From contig JAKZZE010000015.1 in assembly GCA_024220505.1 (NCBI GenBank), positions 1,116,001 to 1,180,000 on the forward strand: 64,000 bases of DNA, in the 5' to 3' direction. Shown here piece after piece: positions 1 to 11,540 of the stretch. This stretch comes from Rhizopus arrhizus. Its lineage: Eukaryota > Mucoromycota > Mucoromycetes > Mucorales > Rhizopodaceae. The notes under the pieces are model-generated. The model did no database searches and was not told the DNA's origin. It was given only the letters and a program-made list of their open reading frames with translations. Made by a program: the position numbers and the translations under genes. How positions within the stretch are numbered: the first letter of the stretch is position 1; each line of letters begins with the position of its first letter.

Positions 1-2350
1 CAAGATAGATTATGGAAGCACCAAAAGCAAAAGAGCGATTGATAAGAGAGCATTCAGACCATCACCATTTAGAAAGAAGAGGGTTCAAGCCATTAGTTTT
101 AGAGAGAAGAGTATTTGATTTGATAAAGAAAGAAAGCAAAAAAAAGTAAGGCAAAAAAGCTCTTTAAATAACTTTGCTTGAGGGGTCGGGCCATTTTTTG
201 TTTATTTTCCAAGAATTCTTTCTTTTTCAACTGCAAAGGAACGGTAAAAAGGAGAAAATAATGTTCTAAACTAACTGATAAACAAAAGAAAAAAGAAAAG
301 TTATTTTTCTCTTTTTTTACAATCATTACTCTCTTTATTGGTTTATTATAAAAGCAACAAGAAAGGGGTACAAGTCATAATCTATGTTTGAATGAATAGG
401 ATCTTTTTCTCTTTTTAACAAACCTCAAGTTATATGAAAAGACACTACTTTTTTTTTTGGGCTTGTTTGTACAACTTTTCTTTATCTGCATGATTTTCAT
501 ATGAAACACTAATTATTTATATATCCTTTCTATTCACCTTCAAGTATATACAAAACTAAAACAAGACTTGTCTTTGATCTTGTATCTTTTCTTATCTTAG
601 CTTCATAACTCTCATACAATATACTTTAGGTGAAAGGAATAGGGTTCATTAAAATAAAAAGGAAAAAAAAGGGAGAGAAATCAGCTTTTGTGTGTAACCC
701 TCATGGAATACCAATTCAGACAAATAAACAATAAAGCCAAAAGTAAAGTAATATTCTTTTTCAATAGTATTTTCTATGTAAAAAAAATAAAATATAAAAA
801 AAGGATAGATTAACAGTGAATTTTGAGAAAGGGGAAACCATTAGGTGCTAATTAATTTTATCTATAAAAGACTTGCATAAAAAACTTGATTGTTTGTGTT
901 ACTCTTTTAAGGCTGATGTATGTATGTAAATAAAGAACGAGTATGATTTAAGCAAAAGCACACGATCCAAACACTAAAAAAAATAGAAAAAAAGGGAAAA
1001 AAAAGAGAGAGGTAGGAGTTTACTAGTAATTGCCTCATCTTAAAATTAAAGCAACCTGATTTACTCTTCAATATTAAGCAATTCATAGCTAATGATTAAT
1101 ATAATTCAATTTGTTGGTTAATACTCAAAGATTGATTTCTTTTTTTTACTATAGCTAAGAACACTATTAGAAATACAACATACCATCTTAATCTATTCAT
1201 GTTCACTGACAACATTTTTCAATTCAATTTCCTTTTAGAGAGCGTACTTCATATTTTAAACTTTCTTACCTTTGAATTATAACTTGCTTCCTTTCACTTT
1301 TCAAACAAGCATTATACTTGGTTGGTGATTTTTTATTTTAGCAAAAAATTGTATAATAATACTTTATTGACAAACATACAACATCATTCTTGATGATAGA
1401 GAGCTTGGTATATTTTCATTGGTTTCATTCAAAGCCGACAATGAATTAGAAGAATAATCAATCTATCAATGACTTTTTCTCGCAGCTTTTGATGGTTGTT
1501 TGTATTTGAGAGTAAATATAAAAGCGTATTCCTAAGGATGTTGTATTGTCTACTCTCATCTACAGGATCATCAGCATAGAGTTCTTTACTGGTTTTCTGT
1601 AAAGACTTTATATACGATATGATTCAAAGAATCAGATTTTTTTTATAATTCTAGCCTTGTTCATACTCTATACTGCTCTTCATCCTTGTATGTTAGTAGT
1701 GATTTATGTCCCATTGATATTGTAATTTTGTTTCATTGTTGGCCTAAATGATCTTCAGAAAATAAAACAAAATAAAAGCTCCAAATAAGGAAAAAGTGAA
1801 GAGTGGGAAAGATCAATTGCTGATAAAGTAGTCTCATAAGCTATATACATGTTTAGCTGTTAAGTTAAACTCACTTACTATCCAAAACTACATTTTAAAG
1901 AACATTTAGTGTACATGCGTCAAACCTCAAAATGACAAACATAAAGATGCTTTATGATTCTTGCTGGTTTAGAGAGGAGATTGAAATAGTGTTCATTATA
2001 CACACTCTAATTTTCTTCAGAGCCAAAGAAAATAGAATACTTTACAAAGGTTTCTTTTCCGCGATTTTAACACGATTTATCTATTTTATTTCTTTTCTAA
2101 TCTTTATAGGAAAAGGTGTTGAGATTAAAGAGATGCAATAAAAAAGGCTAACAAAAAGGTTGATGAAGGAGAATAGATAGAATGGACTCGATGTTTTTGA
2201 AGAGCAATTACCTCAAGACATGCAACAAGAAGTTGGCTTGAATGAAGGCAATAATGATAATTATATAATAAGCTTTTTTTTCTTCTCAAAAAGCAAACAA
2301 GACTGCAAAAAAGGGGCAGAAGAGAAAAACTAAAACGAAAAGAAGCCAAA
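1..2350 (+). repeat. Long dispersed repeat R, copy A (cut by the window start)
   Basis: The first base of the window matches position 56969, and the match runs on in the same orientation. About the first 950 bases are nearly identical to 56969-57960, with scattered substitutions and small indels. Beyond that the match becomes patchy but stays collinear, for example around 1380 vs 58350, 1930 vs 59125 and 2080-2250 vs 59240-59400. No reverse transcriptase, transposase or terminal repeat is visible, so the class is unknown. The uneven divergence suggests either an old duplication with local conversion or a mosaic element. The true left end lies outside the window. Confidence 0.85.
12..149 (+). 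CDS. Short basic ORF conserved in repeat R (copy A)
   Basis: ATG to TAA gives 45 residues, rich in Lys, Arg and His, with a run DHHHLERRGFKPLVLERR in the middle. The same ORF occurs at 56980-57135 in copy B. One difference between the copies (GGG vs GGA) is silent in this frame, while the 3' ends differ by indels. An in-frame TAG sits just before the ATG. It may be a real micro-ORF, the last exon of a spliced gene, or chance conservation inside a young repeat. I do not recognise the protein. Confidence 0.3.
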   Translation: MEAPKAKERLIREHSDHHHLERRGFKPLVLERRVFDLIKKESKKK

Positions 2351-3266
2351 AGACAGTCTAAAACAACAAGGTGCTTCTCTTGTTATTTATTCAACAAACA
2401 AATGGTTTGAAAAACCAGAAAAGAAAAGGGGAACAGGTCAAGAAGAATGGAAAAGAAGAGCTAAAAAAAAGTTAGAATAGAAGAAAAGAATACAAAGACG
2501 GAGCACACGAGATACAGCAAACATCATCAAAAGATATAGATTCGGATAGAGTAATACCACTTTTGTGAAATAAAGTGGTTGACATAAGTGATGGGGTTGG
2601 GCAGTGGAGGTGAAGAATGTATATTTTGAAGCAATCCTGTAAGGATGTTTTAGAACACAAATCAGCTTCTGTTTGTAGGAAGTGATGGATATGAACAATT
2701 CAATCAACGTTCATAAGGGGAAGAGGAAAACACTGGTTTATAAACAAAAGGTTATTATCCGAGGATATGTTTAACAATGTTACACTTTATGTCAAAATAT
2801 AATGCACGATCTACATTTAAGAGTTTAAATACATAACTATCCATCTCTTGATCGCTTTCATCTTTCAACACTCTACTAAAAGTCTCCTTGCTGATAATTC
2901 AATGAAGATTGTCGATATTTGGTTTATATAGATTCTGTTAGTACAGAGACTTTCATCCTTTAATGTATTTCTTTGTATAGATATAAAAAGTGTCATAATT
3001 GCCAATGATTTGATCAATATTGGTTTGTTTTAGCAGCCAGTACCTTACCATCTGAATCTTTTTGCTTACAACATTCTATTGTAAGTTTATTGGAAATGGC
3101 ATCAGAAAGTGCCCTCCATCGAATTAAAGTGGACTAGTAATACAATATTAAACTCAACATGAGCCAATCTTGATAAAATTATGTAACTTATTTCAATGTT
3201 CAATCGAAATGGATATTGCACTCTGTTCACACAATACAATAAATTAAAATATGGGATACGTTTCTT
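2351..3266. other. AT-rich spacer, nothing recognised
   Basis: Several open frames exist here but none has fungal coding character, splice signals or a recognisable motif. The segment separates repeat R from the COQ5-like remnant. Confidence 0.6.
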
Positions 3267-3820
3267 CTAAATCTTGTAATCGCTGTGAATAGCAACTACA
3301 CCAAATATAAGGTCTTCATAAACTATGCCCACTGTCTTGAATCCAGCATCACAGATAATTTGTACAATTTTTTCTTTTGGAGAAAACTTGCGAATATTTT
3401 CTACAAGGTATTAGTATGAGTCATGATTACCATCGATGATTTGATCTAAATCAGGGATGATATCAAATGAACAAATATCGCAAACTCTACAAATAGTAAA
3501 TCATAAAGATTTGATTTTTAGTGATATTTTATGTTTATTTTCCAATCAATGGGTTATTTGCCTTGCTAAACTTAAGATATATGAAGCAGCATCTCTTCTC
3601 CAACACTATGTATGTTTATTTGACGGTCTTACCCACATGAATGCGAGTACGGATACCAAAGGCGATCGTATAGACATCAACAGATTCACTAGGAATATTC
3701 GACAGATTTTCTGCATTTTGTACCAAGAAACTTGCTTGATTGGCTGCAGAAGAATGAAGAAAGAGCGTAAGTACAAGTCTACTTGCCAAACCAATCTCTA
3801 AAATACTTTAATCATTATTT
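3267..3820 (-). pseudogene. COQ5: COQ5-like ubiquinone-biosynthesis C-methyltransferase, C-terminal half
   Basis: Reverse-strand translation gives, in order, blocks typical of the COQ5/UbiE C-methyltransferase of mitochondrial ubiquinone synthesis: ILEIGLASR (after motif I), QNAENL, VDVYTIAFGIRTRIH, KFSKANNPLIGK (degenerate), FDIIPDLDQIIDGN, YLVENIRKF, ICDAGFKTVG and the terminus FGVVAIHSDYKI followed by TAG at 3269-3267. The frame is broken: a TAA replaces the expected Gln codon in DSY-Q-YLVEN, a stop follows GKTVK, and frames shift. The N-terminal half, including the SAM-binding Gly loop, is absent here. A complementary N-terminal fragment on the same strand lies at 55489-55775. It is a decayed copy, not a working gene. 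Confidence 0.85.
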
Positions 3821-4050
3821 CTCTGCAAAAAAGAAAAATACGATGCAAGAAATCATTGAACACGATTCGATTTCTTTTTATAATTCATATGGTTCAACAA
3901 AGAAAGCAGGTTCGAATTGCATGCAATGATAGAGAAAAAAAAATTGGTGTTTTGTATTTTATTAACATTCTCTCTTGACGACATATTAGACCTATCAACA
4001 AGGATAAGGAAAAGAGCCTGGATGTCATAAATTATAGGAAGATAACTATC

Positions 4051-4383
4051 TTAAGCAGCAGGAACAACAGGAGCAGCAGGAGCAGAAAGATCAGCAGAAG
4101 CAGGAACAGCAGCAGGTTCAATAACAACAGCAGAAGGATCAGAAGTATCACGAGCAGCTATCGAAACAACACCTACGTCATTATTGACACCCCCAGCTAA
4201 GATATCACTGCCAGCTAATAAATTATTGGCATTAACCGCAGCGTTAGTGTCTAAGATAGTTAATAAATTATCGGTATTGGTATTAGCCGTAATTGTATCT
4301 CCTGAACCAGCAGGAACAAGAGAAAGTGAAGAGACAAGCATAAAGGCAGATAATAAGCCAAAGAAGACAAGAACTGAACGCAT
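4051..4383 (-). CDS. Small secreted Ala/Pro/Asp-rich protein
   Basis: This 110-residue protein starts with a clear signal peptide: MRSVLVFF, a hydrophobic core GLLSAFMLVSSLSLV, then PAG as a likely cleavage zone. The mature part has no cysteines, is rich in Ala, Asn, Asp and Thr, and ends in a Pro/Ala tract. The frame stays open upstream, but the ATG at 4383 is the one that puts the signal peptide first, and a TATA-like box lies about 70 bases upstream. No family is recognised; a secreted or cell-wall-associated peptide is an inference. It is uninterrupted by introns. Confidence 0.65.
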   Translation of the reverse strand: MRSVLVFFGLLSAFMLVSSLSLVPAGSGDTITANTNTDNLLTILDTNAAVNANNLLAGSDILAGGVNNDVGVVSIAARDTSDPSAVVIEPAAVPASADLSAPAAPVVPAA

Positions 4384-4451
4384 TTTTATATACAGAATAT
4401 ATGAGTTGGTTATAATGAGATTATTCAAGAAAAAAGAAAAAGAGAAGGCTC

Positions 4452-4461
4452 TTTTTATATG
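4452..4461 (-). promoter_or_regulatory. TATA-like box of the secreted-protein gene
   Basis: On the minus strand the sequence reads ATATAAAAAG about 70 bases before the ATG at 4383, a usual TATA spacing for fungal genes. Confidence 0.45.
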
Positions 4462-6540
4462 TGCTGATGTAAGGAATTGGAGCGAATTGTTGTTTTCACT
4501 GCAATCTATAAAGTCATCACTTATGATTGGAGGCTTTTTTGTTTTTGTGAGCACGATGGTAAATTAAAAATGCGCATTCTTAAAAGAAATCTGCACTAAA
4601 AGAAGGTATATTAGGCTTGTCTAAATTTTAGGAATTGACGCATTCAAACAAGAGCCATTCAAAGTAATAGATTAAGCTTATCTTCCTTTTATGATGATGA
4701 TGTACCATGAATGAGTGGAAAGTATTGTTTGGAGGTAAACACTATTCATTATACGTCGCTTTCAAAGTATATATATTTGTACAGATAGAGCATCATCAAA
4801 CCAAAAGAAAAGCAGCCTTTATCTTATTGTTACTACTAAGCCACTCTGCTACATGCATCATAAGGGGTGTATACTGGCATGGACAGATACTTTGGGGGTA
4901 TCCGAAGCATATGCCTTACTAACTTGATAAGTCCTAATTGTAAGAATGCATTCTATAACTTGTACTTTATAGATTAGAGACTGATTTGGTTCCCTATTAT
5001 CCATGTACTGATATAGTCAGATATAGCCTTCAAAGTAGGCCACTTGACAGATCGATCTTTCTAATGCATAGTCATGTAAGCCCTCCTTTTCTTATTTTGA
5101 ATGATTGGATGATATTTGTATTGATTCTAAAAGGAATAAATATAAATCTCTAATATGTTCTACGATTTTCTCTATTACAAGACACTATAGCACTATGTAT
5201 TCTTTTTATTTATTTGTTTATTGTTAATCATTCTGCTTGTAGAAACGTCTACTGAAACAAGCCTTATGAACAGTGCTTATGTCTGATACTGGATATATAG
5301 AAATAGGAGAAAATGATGATGAAACAAGAGAGAATGATGATACTATTATCTCTCTAGTTCTGAATGTATTTGAAAAGACTGGGATTGAGTCTAAGAGTGT
5401 GATCATCATGTCAAGGTTGCATTTACCAAAATTTTATCTAAAGTTTAATATATCTCATTAGTTGCCGTATGCAGTCGTTTTTGAAAATTGCATGTTGAAA
5501 ATAGTTGAAAAAAGAAGAATATATATGAAAACAGGAATATTGATGCAAGCAGAAAATCGTGATTGCTTCTTTATTTATATGAGGACCATAATATCTATTA
5601 ATAAAAAAAAAAGAAATAAAGATAAGAGCCAATGATTAGGAAGAAACTAAACATTTGTTCTCAAGGGAAATAAGATCGTATATACAATCAAGAAAGATTG
5701 ATAGAAAAGACTTGGACAGTAAAATGATAAGGAAAGATGAAAATATCAGTCAATGAAAGCAGTGAATGATGTAAAACTAATCTGCTATCGTATGTAAATC
5801 ATTAAGAAGAAATTTACTACTCAACATGCGACCAATATTACCACCAATAACATTCAAGTTCAAGATGTCTACTCAACTCAAATAAAAAAAAAAAGAATAG
5901 GTTGACTAAACCAATAGTAATAATGAAATATAGAATACAACTTTTCTTGTAATGAAAAATAACCCTTACACTAGTGAGAAATAATAAATCTACAACTTAG
6001 AGATCATACTTGCGATGAACATTACAAATCTAAAGGCTTGAACAAGAAAAGATCTTCGTAGAGTAGGAAAGGTATTGATGGTCATCAAGGATGCTGATAA
6101 AATTAAGATGGCTACAAATAAAGATACTAGCAATCAGGAAACAAACCCACCTTGGAACTATATTCAGCTTAAATACATAAATGAGCGTAGACATACATTT
6201 TGATCAAAAGAAACAAGTTGAAAGTCATTTTACTTCGACTTATGGCCATTTTTTATAAGAAGAGCATGTGTGTGGAATAAGTATTCACATAGTCGCTTTT
6301 AATCTTTATCTTTTTATATAAAAATGGGCTTTAATAGTATCTATTAATCTCCATAATAAAAACTTATACATGCTTTGAAAATAAGCTTCTGCTTTAATTT
6401 ATCCTTTTAATTGACATAAAGATGACTTGATTGATCTTTTATAAAGAATTCAATACAACAGTTGTACTCGCTTTCTATTTTACTAAACTATTCCAAACTA
6501 CCTTTTTTGATGCAGTCACAGACTCTCTTTTTGATTTTGT
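4462..6540. other. AT-rich intergenic span
   Basis: No convincing gene was found. The plus-strand ORF from ATG 5279 to 5461 is acidic at its start (GENDDETRENDD) but short and unsupported. The rest is low-complexity AT-rich DNA. Confidence 0.5.
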
Positions 6541-6679
6541 TTAGTTACCAAAACAACTCACAAGCCAACGGATGAATTCATCACCATTGATTGCCAGATT
6601 ACGCAATTCCAATTCTATGCCATTCCTTACACAATTGCCGTTGGCTCCACTCCGACGTCGAATGTGGCTTATGGGTTCC

Positions 6680-7556
6680 TAGCCACGCTTTTATTCAGGT
6701 TTATATCTCTTAAAGCCGTGCACCGTGGATCAATTATGAATAATACCAATGAACTCACTACAGAGCAAATTCAAGAGTTTCTCGATCTCAGTAAGCGACT
6801 CAAAAAAAACAAGAGCTCTGAGAAGAGTTAATTGACGTCCAATCCCTCCCAGAAGAAATCCTTGATGATTTGGAAACCACTCCCAAAAGTGTACTCAGGG
6901 CAAAACTCAAAAAATTTGCCAAAGACGCAAGCAAATATGAAGAAGGGAAGTAAATCCGGTCAGGAACGATCAACAAAACTTACCTTCCTAAACTCAAGAA
7001 ACACCAAATGGACGCCTCTCAAACGATTGTGACCATTACCAAAGGAGCAGATCGCCTGTGCACACATCCGGCTGGGCAACAGCCGAGATCTACCAAGAAT
7101 TTCAGCACGTCGTCGAAAATGGTGGCACAGAAGCCGACATGAGTAACATCCTTGATCGGATCAGATGACTTGCCGTGTATCAATTCGGTACAGACAAAGA
7201 ATTGGACAATGATGCCAAAGATCTTACCACAAAGGCACTACGGCTTCCAAACAGCCTCCGATACCCTGAAGACGATGATGAAAAGGAAAAGAATTACTTC
7301 TTCTCCTCAGAAATTGTGGAGTAGATTCAACAAACAAGGTTTGAAGAATCAGTCATTAGAAGAGCTACCCAACGAAAATGTGGTGGATTCAACAAAGGAG
7401 GTAATACTCACAGAGGCTTTGGACACAGAGGACGTGCCAATGGAAACAAAGAAATTTTTTTATTCGGGGAAAGGGGAAGAGGATACAGGATTGTTGGTCG
7501 TACCTAGAACAATCTCAGTTGCCTCCGCTTCGGTTTTCAATATGGTAAATGCTCTC
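6680..7556 (+). pseudogene. DIRS retrotransposon 5' leader and gag remnant, copy 1
   Basis: The leader (6680-6735: CCACGCTTTTATT near its start, AAGCCGTGCACCGTGGA near its end) matches those before the gag ORFs at 7653 and, on the other strand, 52245. ATG 6736 opens a frame beginning MNNTNELTTEQIQEFLDL that stops at 6828. Gag-like coding then continues in other frames (SLPEEILDDLETTPKSVLRA, then a Gly/Arg-rich tail with GGFNKGG, GFGHRGRANG and GERGRGYR), the RNA-binding C-terminus expected of such gag proteins. Several frameshifts make it a pseudogene. An open frame without ATG before the leader (6550-6680) is unexplained. Confidence 0.6.
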
Positions 7557-8105
7557 AGAGTCACGCTTTATTTTTCATATATATAATAGTAAATTTAGTT
7601 TAAACCTCTTTTTTCCCTATATCTTTCAAAGCCGCGCATTGTGGAACATATTATGAATGATATCAATGTAAATGACACAGCAAGCCGATATCTTACTACA
7701 GGAGAGGCATTTGAACTATTCAAGCGCCTTCAGATCGAAGAACGGGCCCAAAGAGATGAGAACCTTCATGGCTCGGACTTATCATTGGGGATATCAGAGT
7801 ATCTCGATGGTACGCTACTGTATGAACTCAAAGGGGAGTTCAAGCGTTTCAAAAGACAGGTTGCCCGTTATAACAATGACACTTGGAATAGACAAGAACA
7901 AATCAATAAAGAACTTATCCCTGAACTCAAAGAATGGAGGATTGAAACCCTCCAGATTGTCAACAACATTTATAAACACTCAGAGAACACAAGAGTAAAA
8001 GCAAGAGCGAGCATTGAAATCTATGAGCAATCATATTATTTACAACAAAAGATTCAGTTCAATAATGAAGAAGATAAACATATTTTCGAAGGAGCAGTTG
8101 ATTAA
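7557..8105 (+). pseudogene. DIRS retrotransposon 5' leader and gag-like ORF, copy 2
   Basis: A second leader (7557-7652, containing CACGCTTTATTTTT and AAAGCCGCGCATTGTGGA) directly follows copy 1. ATG 7653 gives a 150-residue charged protein (MNDINVNDTASRYL to HIFEGAVD). The middle, with many Arg/Lys/Glu, resembles the helical part of DIRS-type gag. Further decayed coding continues past the TAA to about 8400. No reverse transcriptase or recombinase follows, so this is a truncated element. The family call rests on the shared leader with the 52.2-kb copy that does precede a reverse transcriptase. Confidence 0.55.
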
Positions 8106-8521
8106 GCAGCCAAACTGGCAGCCTTTGGATTTGGACAAGCCAAAATTTAAGATAATGATGCCAAAGAATTCGCAACTATAGCAATTAGAGAAATTACAGA
8201 ATGAAGATCGAGTCTACAATACCTTTGGCCAAGAATTCAATAAAACATACGTAAATCAATTTTCAAAAGCTTCTGACGCGAAGAATAACTTGGTAAGAAA
8301 AAAAAATTAAGAAAGAACACCAAAAGCAATATCCCAACAGCAAGAAATGTCCGTCAACAAAATGCAATTTTGAGACGCCCTAGTCGTCCTCACAAGTACG
8401 AAGAATAATAAATATTGAAAGAAATAATACTTCCATCACGTTGGCCAAAGCCAGTAGAAAGTTAATCAAGGATAAGCTAGATGTAAATGATAGTGGAAGG
8501 AAGAAATTTAATAAATAACTT

Positions 8522-8785
8522 ATGCTTAAACTAACACTTCTACTGTTATCAAAATATAAACAGCAATTAATAAATGAAAATGGTAAAATTAATGTATTGG
8601 ATTGTAAAGGTTCTGATATCCATCCTGACGATGAAGATGATAACTCTCAAAATAATAGTGATGGTTTTGAAGATGAAGGAAATCAATCTGAGCCAGAAAG
8701 CTTAATATATGCCATTAAAGGTGACGCAAAGAATTTTAGAAGTGCCGTCTCATCTTCTACCATTGCAAATACTTGTCTACTGTGA
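8522..8785 (+). CDS. Acidic ORF of unknown function
   Basis: An 87-residue frame from ATG to TGA, with a basic/hydrophobic start and an acidic Asp/Asn/Ser-rich middle (HPDDEDDNSQNNSDGFEDE). It lies between the DIRS gag remnants and the 3' end of the NRAMP gene. Composition alone does not prove coding; it may be the last part of a decayed retroelement ORF. Confidence 0.25.
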   Translation: MLKLTLLLLSKYKQQLINENGKINVLDCKGSDIHPDDEDDNSQNNSDGFEDEGNQSEPESLIYAIKGDAKNFRSAVSSSTIANTCLL

Positions 8786-8955
8786 ATAAAGGACACCACA
8801 GCCAACTCAAATATTATTTTATAAATGTATAGTCTTTCTTATTTTCTGCTATAAATAACTTTTGTGATAAAAAAATAAAAAGCAGTTTTTTACGCGTCCA
8901 AATTGTATTGGGTGATTATATTTTAATGAATCAATAAATATAAGAGGGGTATTTT

Positions 8956-10822
8956 TTAAAAGAATAATGATACAACCAAATAACTGTTCAATACGATCAA
9001 TATAATAGAGATAATTATAGCTAAGATGGTGATTGTTTTGTTATTTGCATAAACAAGTGGTTCAGGTAATGTGTCTATAATAACTTGTTCATTGGAGCTA
9101 CTACTGTTTTCTTCTTGTTGTAGCGAATAGTTTTCGAATCCAGCTTGCTCTTTTAATTTACTAAACTGCAAAGATCTAGAAAAAAGTGGTAGATAAGATA
9201 GTAACCGATCAAATAGCGTCATATTTGTCTGTTCAGTAACAAAAGTAATCGTGCCAACTTCTCTACTTTCAACCACAATATCCAATTTCATGGCTGATTT
9301 TGTGGACGTTAAATAAACAAGTGGTACCACAGCAAAAGGCAATTGAATACTAAGGGCTACCTGGCTGGCCACTAGCATACTACTGAGACCTGACCGTCCT
9401 GCAACACATGCGGCTATCATGGCTGGCGCTATTGCAATCAATCGTGTCACTATGCGACGTATCCAAGGCCGTGTTGTCATACCTAAAAAGCCGCTCATGA
9501 TCACTAAAGCAAAGCATGAGCATAACAGAAAATGCCCTCCTTTCTAATTTTACCTTGTCCGGCTAAAGTAGCAGTCAATGTACTTGACTGTCCTGCACAT
9601 AACAAAGCAAGTGCAAATACAGTGGCTGCAGGAGGACCCAGGAATTTCAGCAACAATTCATGTGCACTAAATAAATCATGCACTTGTTGCTGCTGACTTT
9701 CAGGCGCGTAATAAAAATTGGCAGAGGCGACGATCAAAATAGCACAGTTCACAAAAAAGGCAAAGGTGAGAGCGACCAAAAGATCCATAAATCCATAATG
9801 TAGATTTTTTCGTAAGCAGCGATCAAGGTACTCTTTTACACTTTCAAAATTAATCTCATCAGTTACGTTGATGGACGTATGGGTCATCTTGTCCATGTCT
9901 TCGTCCTCTTCAAATCGCGTCTTTGGTTGCACCTCAAATTGATCACCGCTGATGACTATCCAATGATCTCCTTTCCTTATCACATTCGGTCTACGAATCT
10001 TCCATTCTCGACATCGGCTTTGAACAATAAAACTGTGTAAATACAGGTTATGAGGCATGACTTTAAAAAAAATGAGTTTCATAATGTTGTATAATACAAA
10101 CTTTTAGCTTACCTGTAGCACCTACTATACCAATAGCTACATACAATGTTCCCGGTTCAGTAAATATTTCCTTTGTTGGAAGATAACCTTTCAGCATATC
10201 CACTGCCACTACATCCGAATAGGCTAATTCAACAATAAAGCAAACACCTACAGCAGCTACCAATAACATGACAAACATTTCAAATATACGAACCGTCTTT
10301 CCTGAAGAGGATCCGTCGTCTTCGTCTTCTGTTTCTTCATTATAAAACAATAAGATAATAAACACATCAACCGCTGTGATGGCTACACCTGCTGGTAAAG
10401 GTAAACTTGGAAACAATAAATTCAAGGCGATCGCTGACCCAATCACTTCAGCAACATCAGTTGCAATAATAGCTATTTCCGCCAAGACATACAAAAATAA
10501 ATTAAGCGGGCGTGGAAAGAACTTGCGGGAAGCAGAAGCTAAATCTAGACCAGCGATGGTTCCCAGTCGAATAGTCAAGTTTTGTAAAAAGATGGCAATA
10601 ATATTGGATATTAAAATAACAAATAACAATCGGTATCCAAAGGATGATCCACCTTCCATATCAGTGGCCCAGTTACCTGGATCTAAGCTATGGTCTGTCT
10701 TAATAACATGTAATATGTATAACAAATAAAACTTACTATCCAACAGCAATCATAAAACCAGGACCAATAAATTTGCCCAAAGTTTTTAAATAAGTTGCAA
10801 TCTTCCCAAATGATTTCGACAT
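8956..10822 (-). CDS. NRAMP-family divalent metal transporter (SMF-like)
   Basis: Four exons (10822-10737, 10687-10113, 10060-9554, 9503-8956) join in frame to 571 residues. Introns are 49-52 nt with GTAAG/GTAAA donors. The product is a polytopic NRAMP proton-coupled Mn/Fe importer. Visible marks are GPGFMIAVGYLDPGNWATD in TM1 (the metal-binding DPGN split by intron 1), GATVMPHNLYLHS in TM6 with the second metal-binding stretch, and the run GQVIMSGFLG. An acidic loop (NEETEDEDDGSSSG) lies between membrane segments, and the C-terminus ends with another hydrophobic stretch after a Ser/Glu-rich linker. The start gives a short cytosolic N-terminus. Plasma-membrane or endosomal/vacuolar location cannot be decided. 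A perfect hairpin lies about 110 bp upstream. Confidence 0.92.
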
Positions 10823-10925
10823 TTGAGTCAAAAAACGAGTTGCAACACAAAAAGCAGTTTTAATAAAAAATTAAGCAAGAAAAAAGAAAGAGAGATTAGA
10901 GGACAAACTCCATGAAGCTAATCCT

Positions 10926-10946
10926 AATGCGAGTCACACTCGCATT
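10926..10946. promoter_or_regulatory. Perfect palindrome upstream of the NRAMP gene
   Basis: AATGCGAGT, a three-base CAC spacer, then ACTCGCATT: nine-base arms without mismatch, about 105-125 bp before the NRAMP ATG. In AT-rich surroundings this CpG-containing dyad stands out. It could be a dimeric transcription-factor site; this is inference. Confidence 0.45.
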
Positions 10947-11024
10947 CTCCGACCCAATTTTGTTGAACACTCTTAATCTGTGGAGTACATAATTTCTGTG
11001 TATGATTTATTTGCGTAGAAAATT

Positions 11025-11540
11025 ATGTTACAATTAAATTATTTTATTGACTCAAGTAACATCCACATGAGTTCTGGAATAATCAATTCAAGAGTTGTTT
11101 CCTGTGAGAGAGTGGAGGTAAGGGAAGTAATTTTTAATGATGAAGGTCATCAAGCTCAAAAAGAAGCAAATCTGTGGTGGGCCAGTGGAGAAACCAAGAG
11201 GAACCAGATGAAAGGAGTGTGGTTTGTGAGAAGGGGAGGCAATACATTTAAAATGAAAGACAGTAAATCCTCAATGGTAGTCGGTGGCTGTAACCTTCGA
11301 TGCATATCGAGACGTTGAGTGGCATGTTGCTTGAAAAGATAGCGGTCAGGATGCTTGGGACAGGGTTTTGGCTGGCCACCAACCAAGTTTCCAACAGATA
11401 CACCTGCTGCATTCAGAATAGAACATAAGAAGCTAAAGGATAAGATCCAAGGACAAAGAAATACGAAAAAGAGAGAGCAGCTTAGAGTGAGAAGTTGGTT
11501 ACCTTTGTAACAGGTTATCTTGCAGGAAACCACGTATTTG
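11025..11540. other. Possible decayed coding segment
   Basis: Locally higher GC and open frames on both strands. The plus frame contains ANLWWASGETKRNQMKGVWF, which looks coding in composition, but no start, splice structure or family can be fixed. The minus frame over the same bases (11156-11533) is also open. I cannot choose a strand with confidence. Confidence 0.25.

Noticed and set aside
3457..3801. Plus-strand 114-codon ORF
   Set aside because: Its complement is the COQ5-like pseudogene; the plus frame has no coding features.
11025..11320. DDHD-type phospholipase fragment
   Set aside because: Only a short W/G-rich stretch is similar in feel; no DDHD or GxSxG motif is visible.
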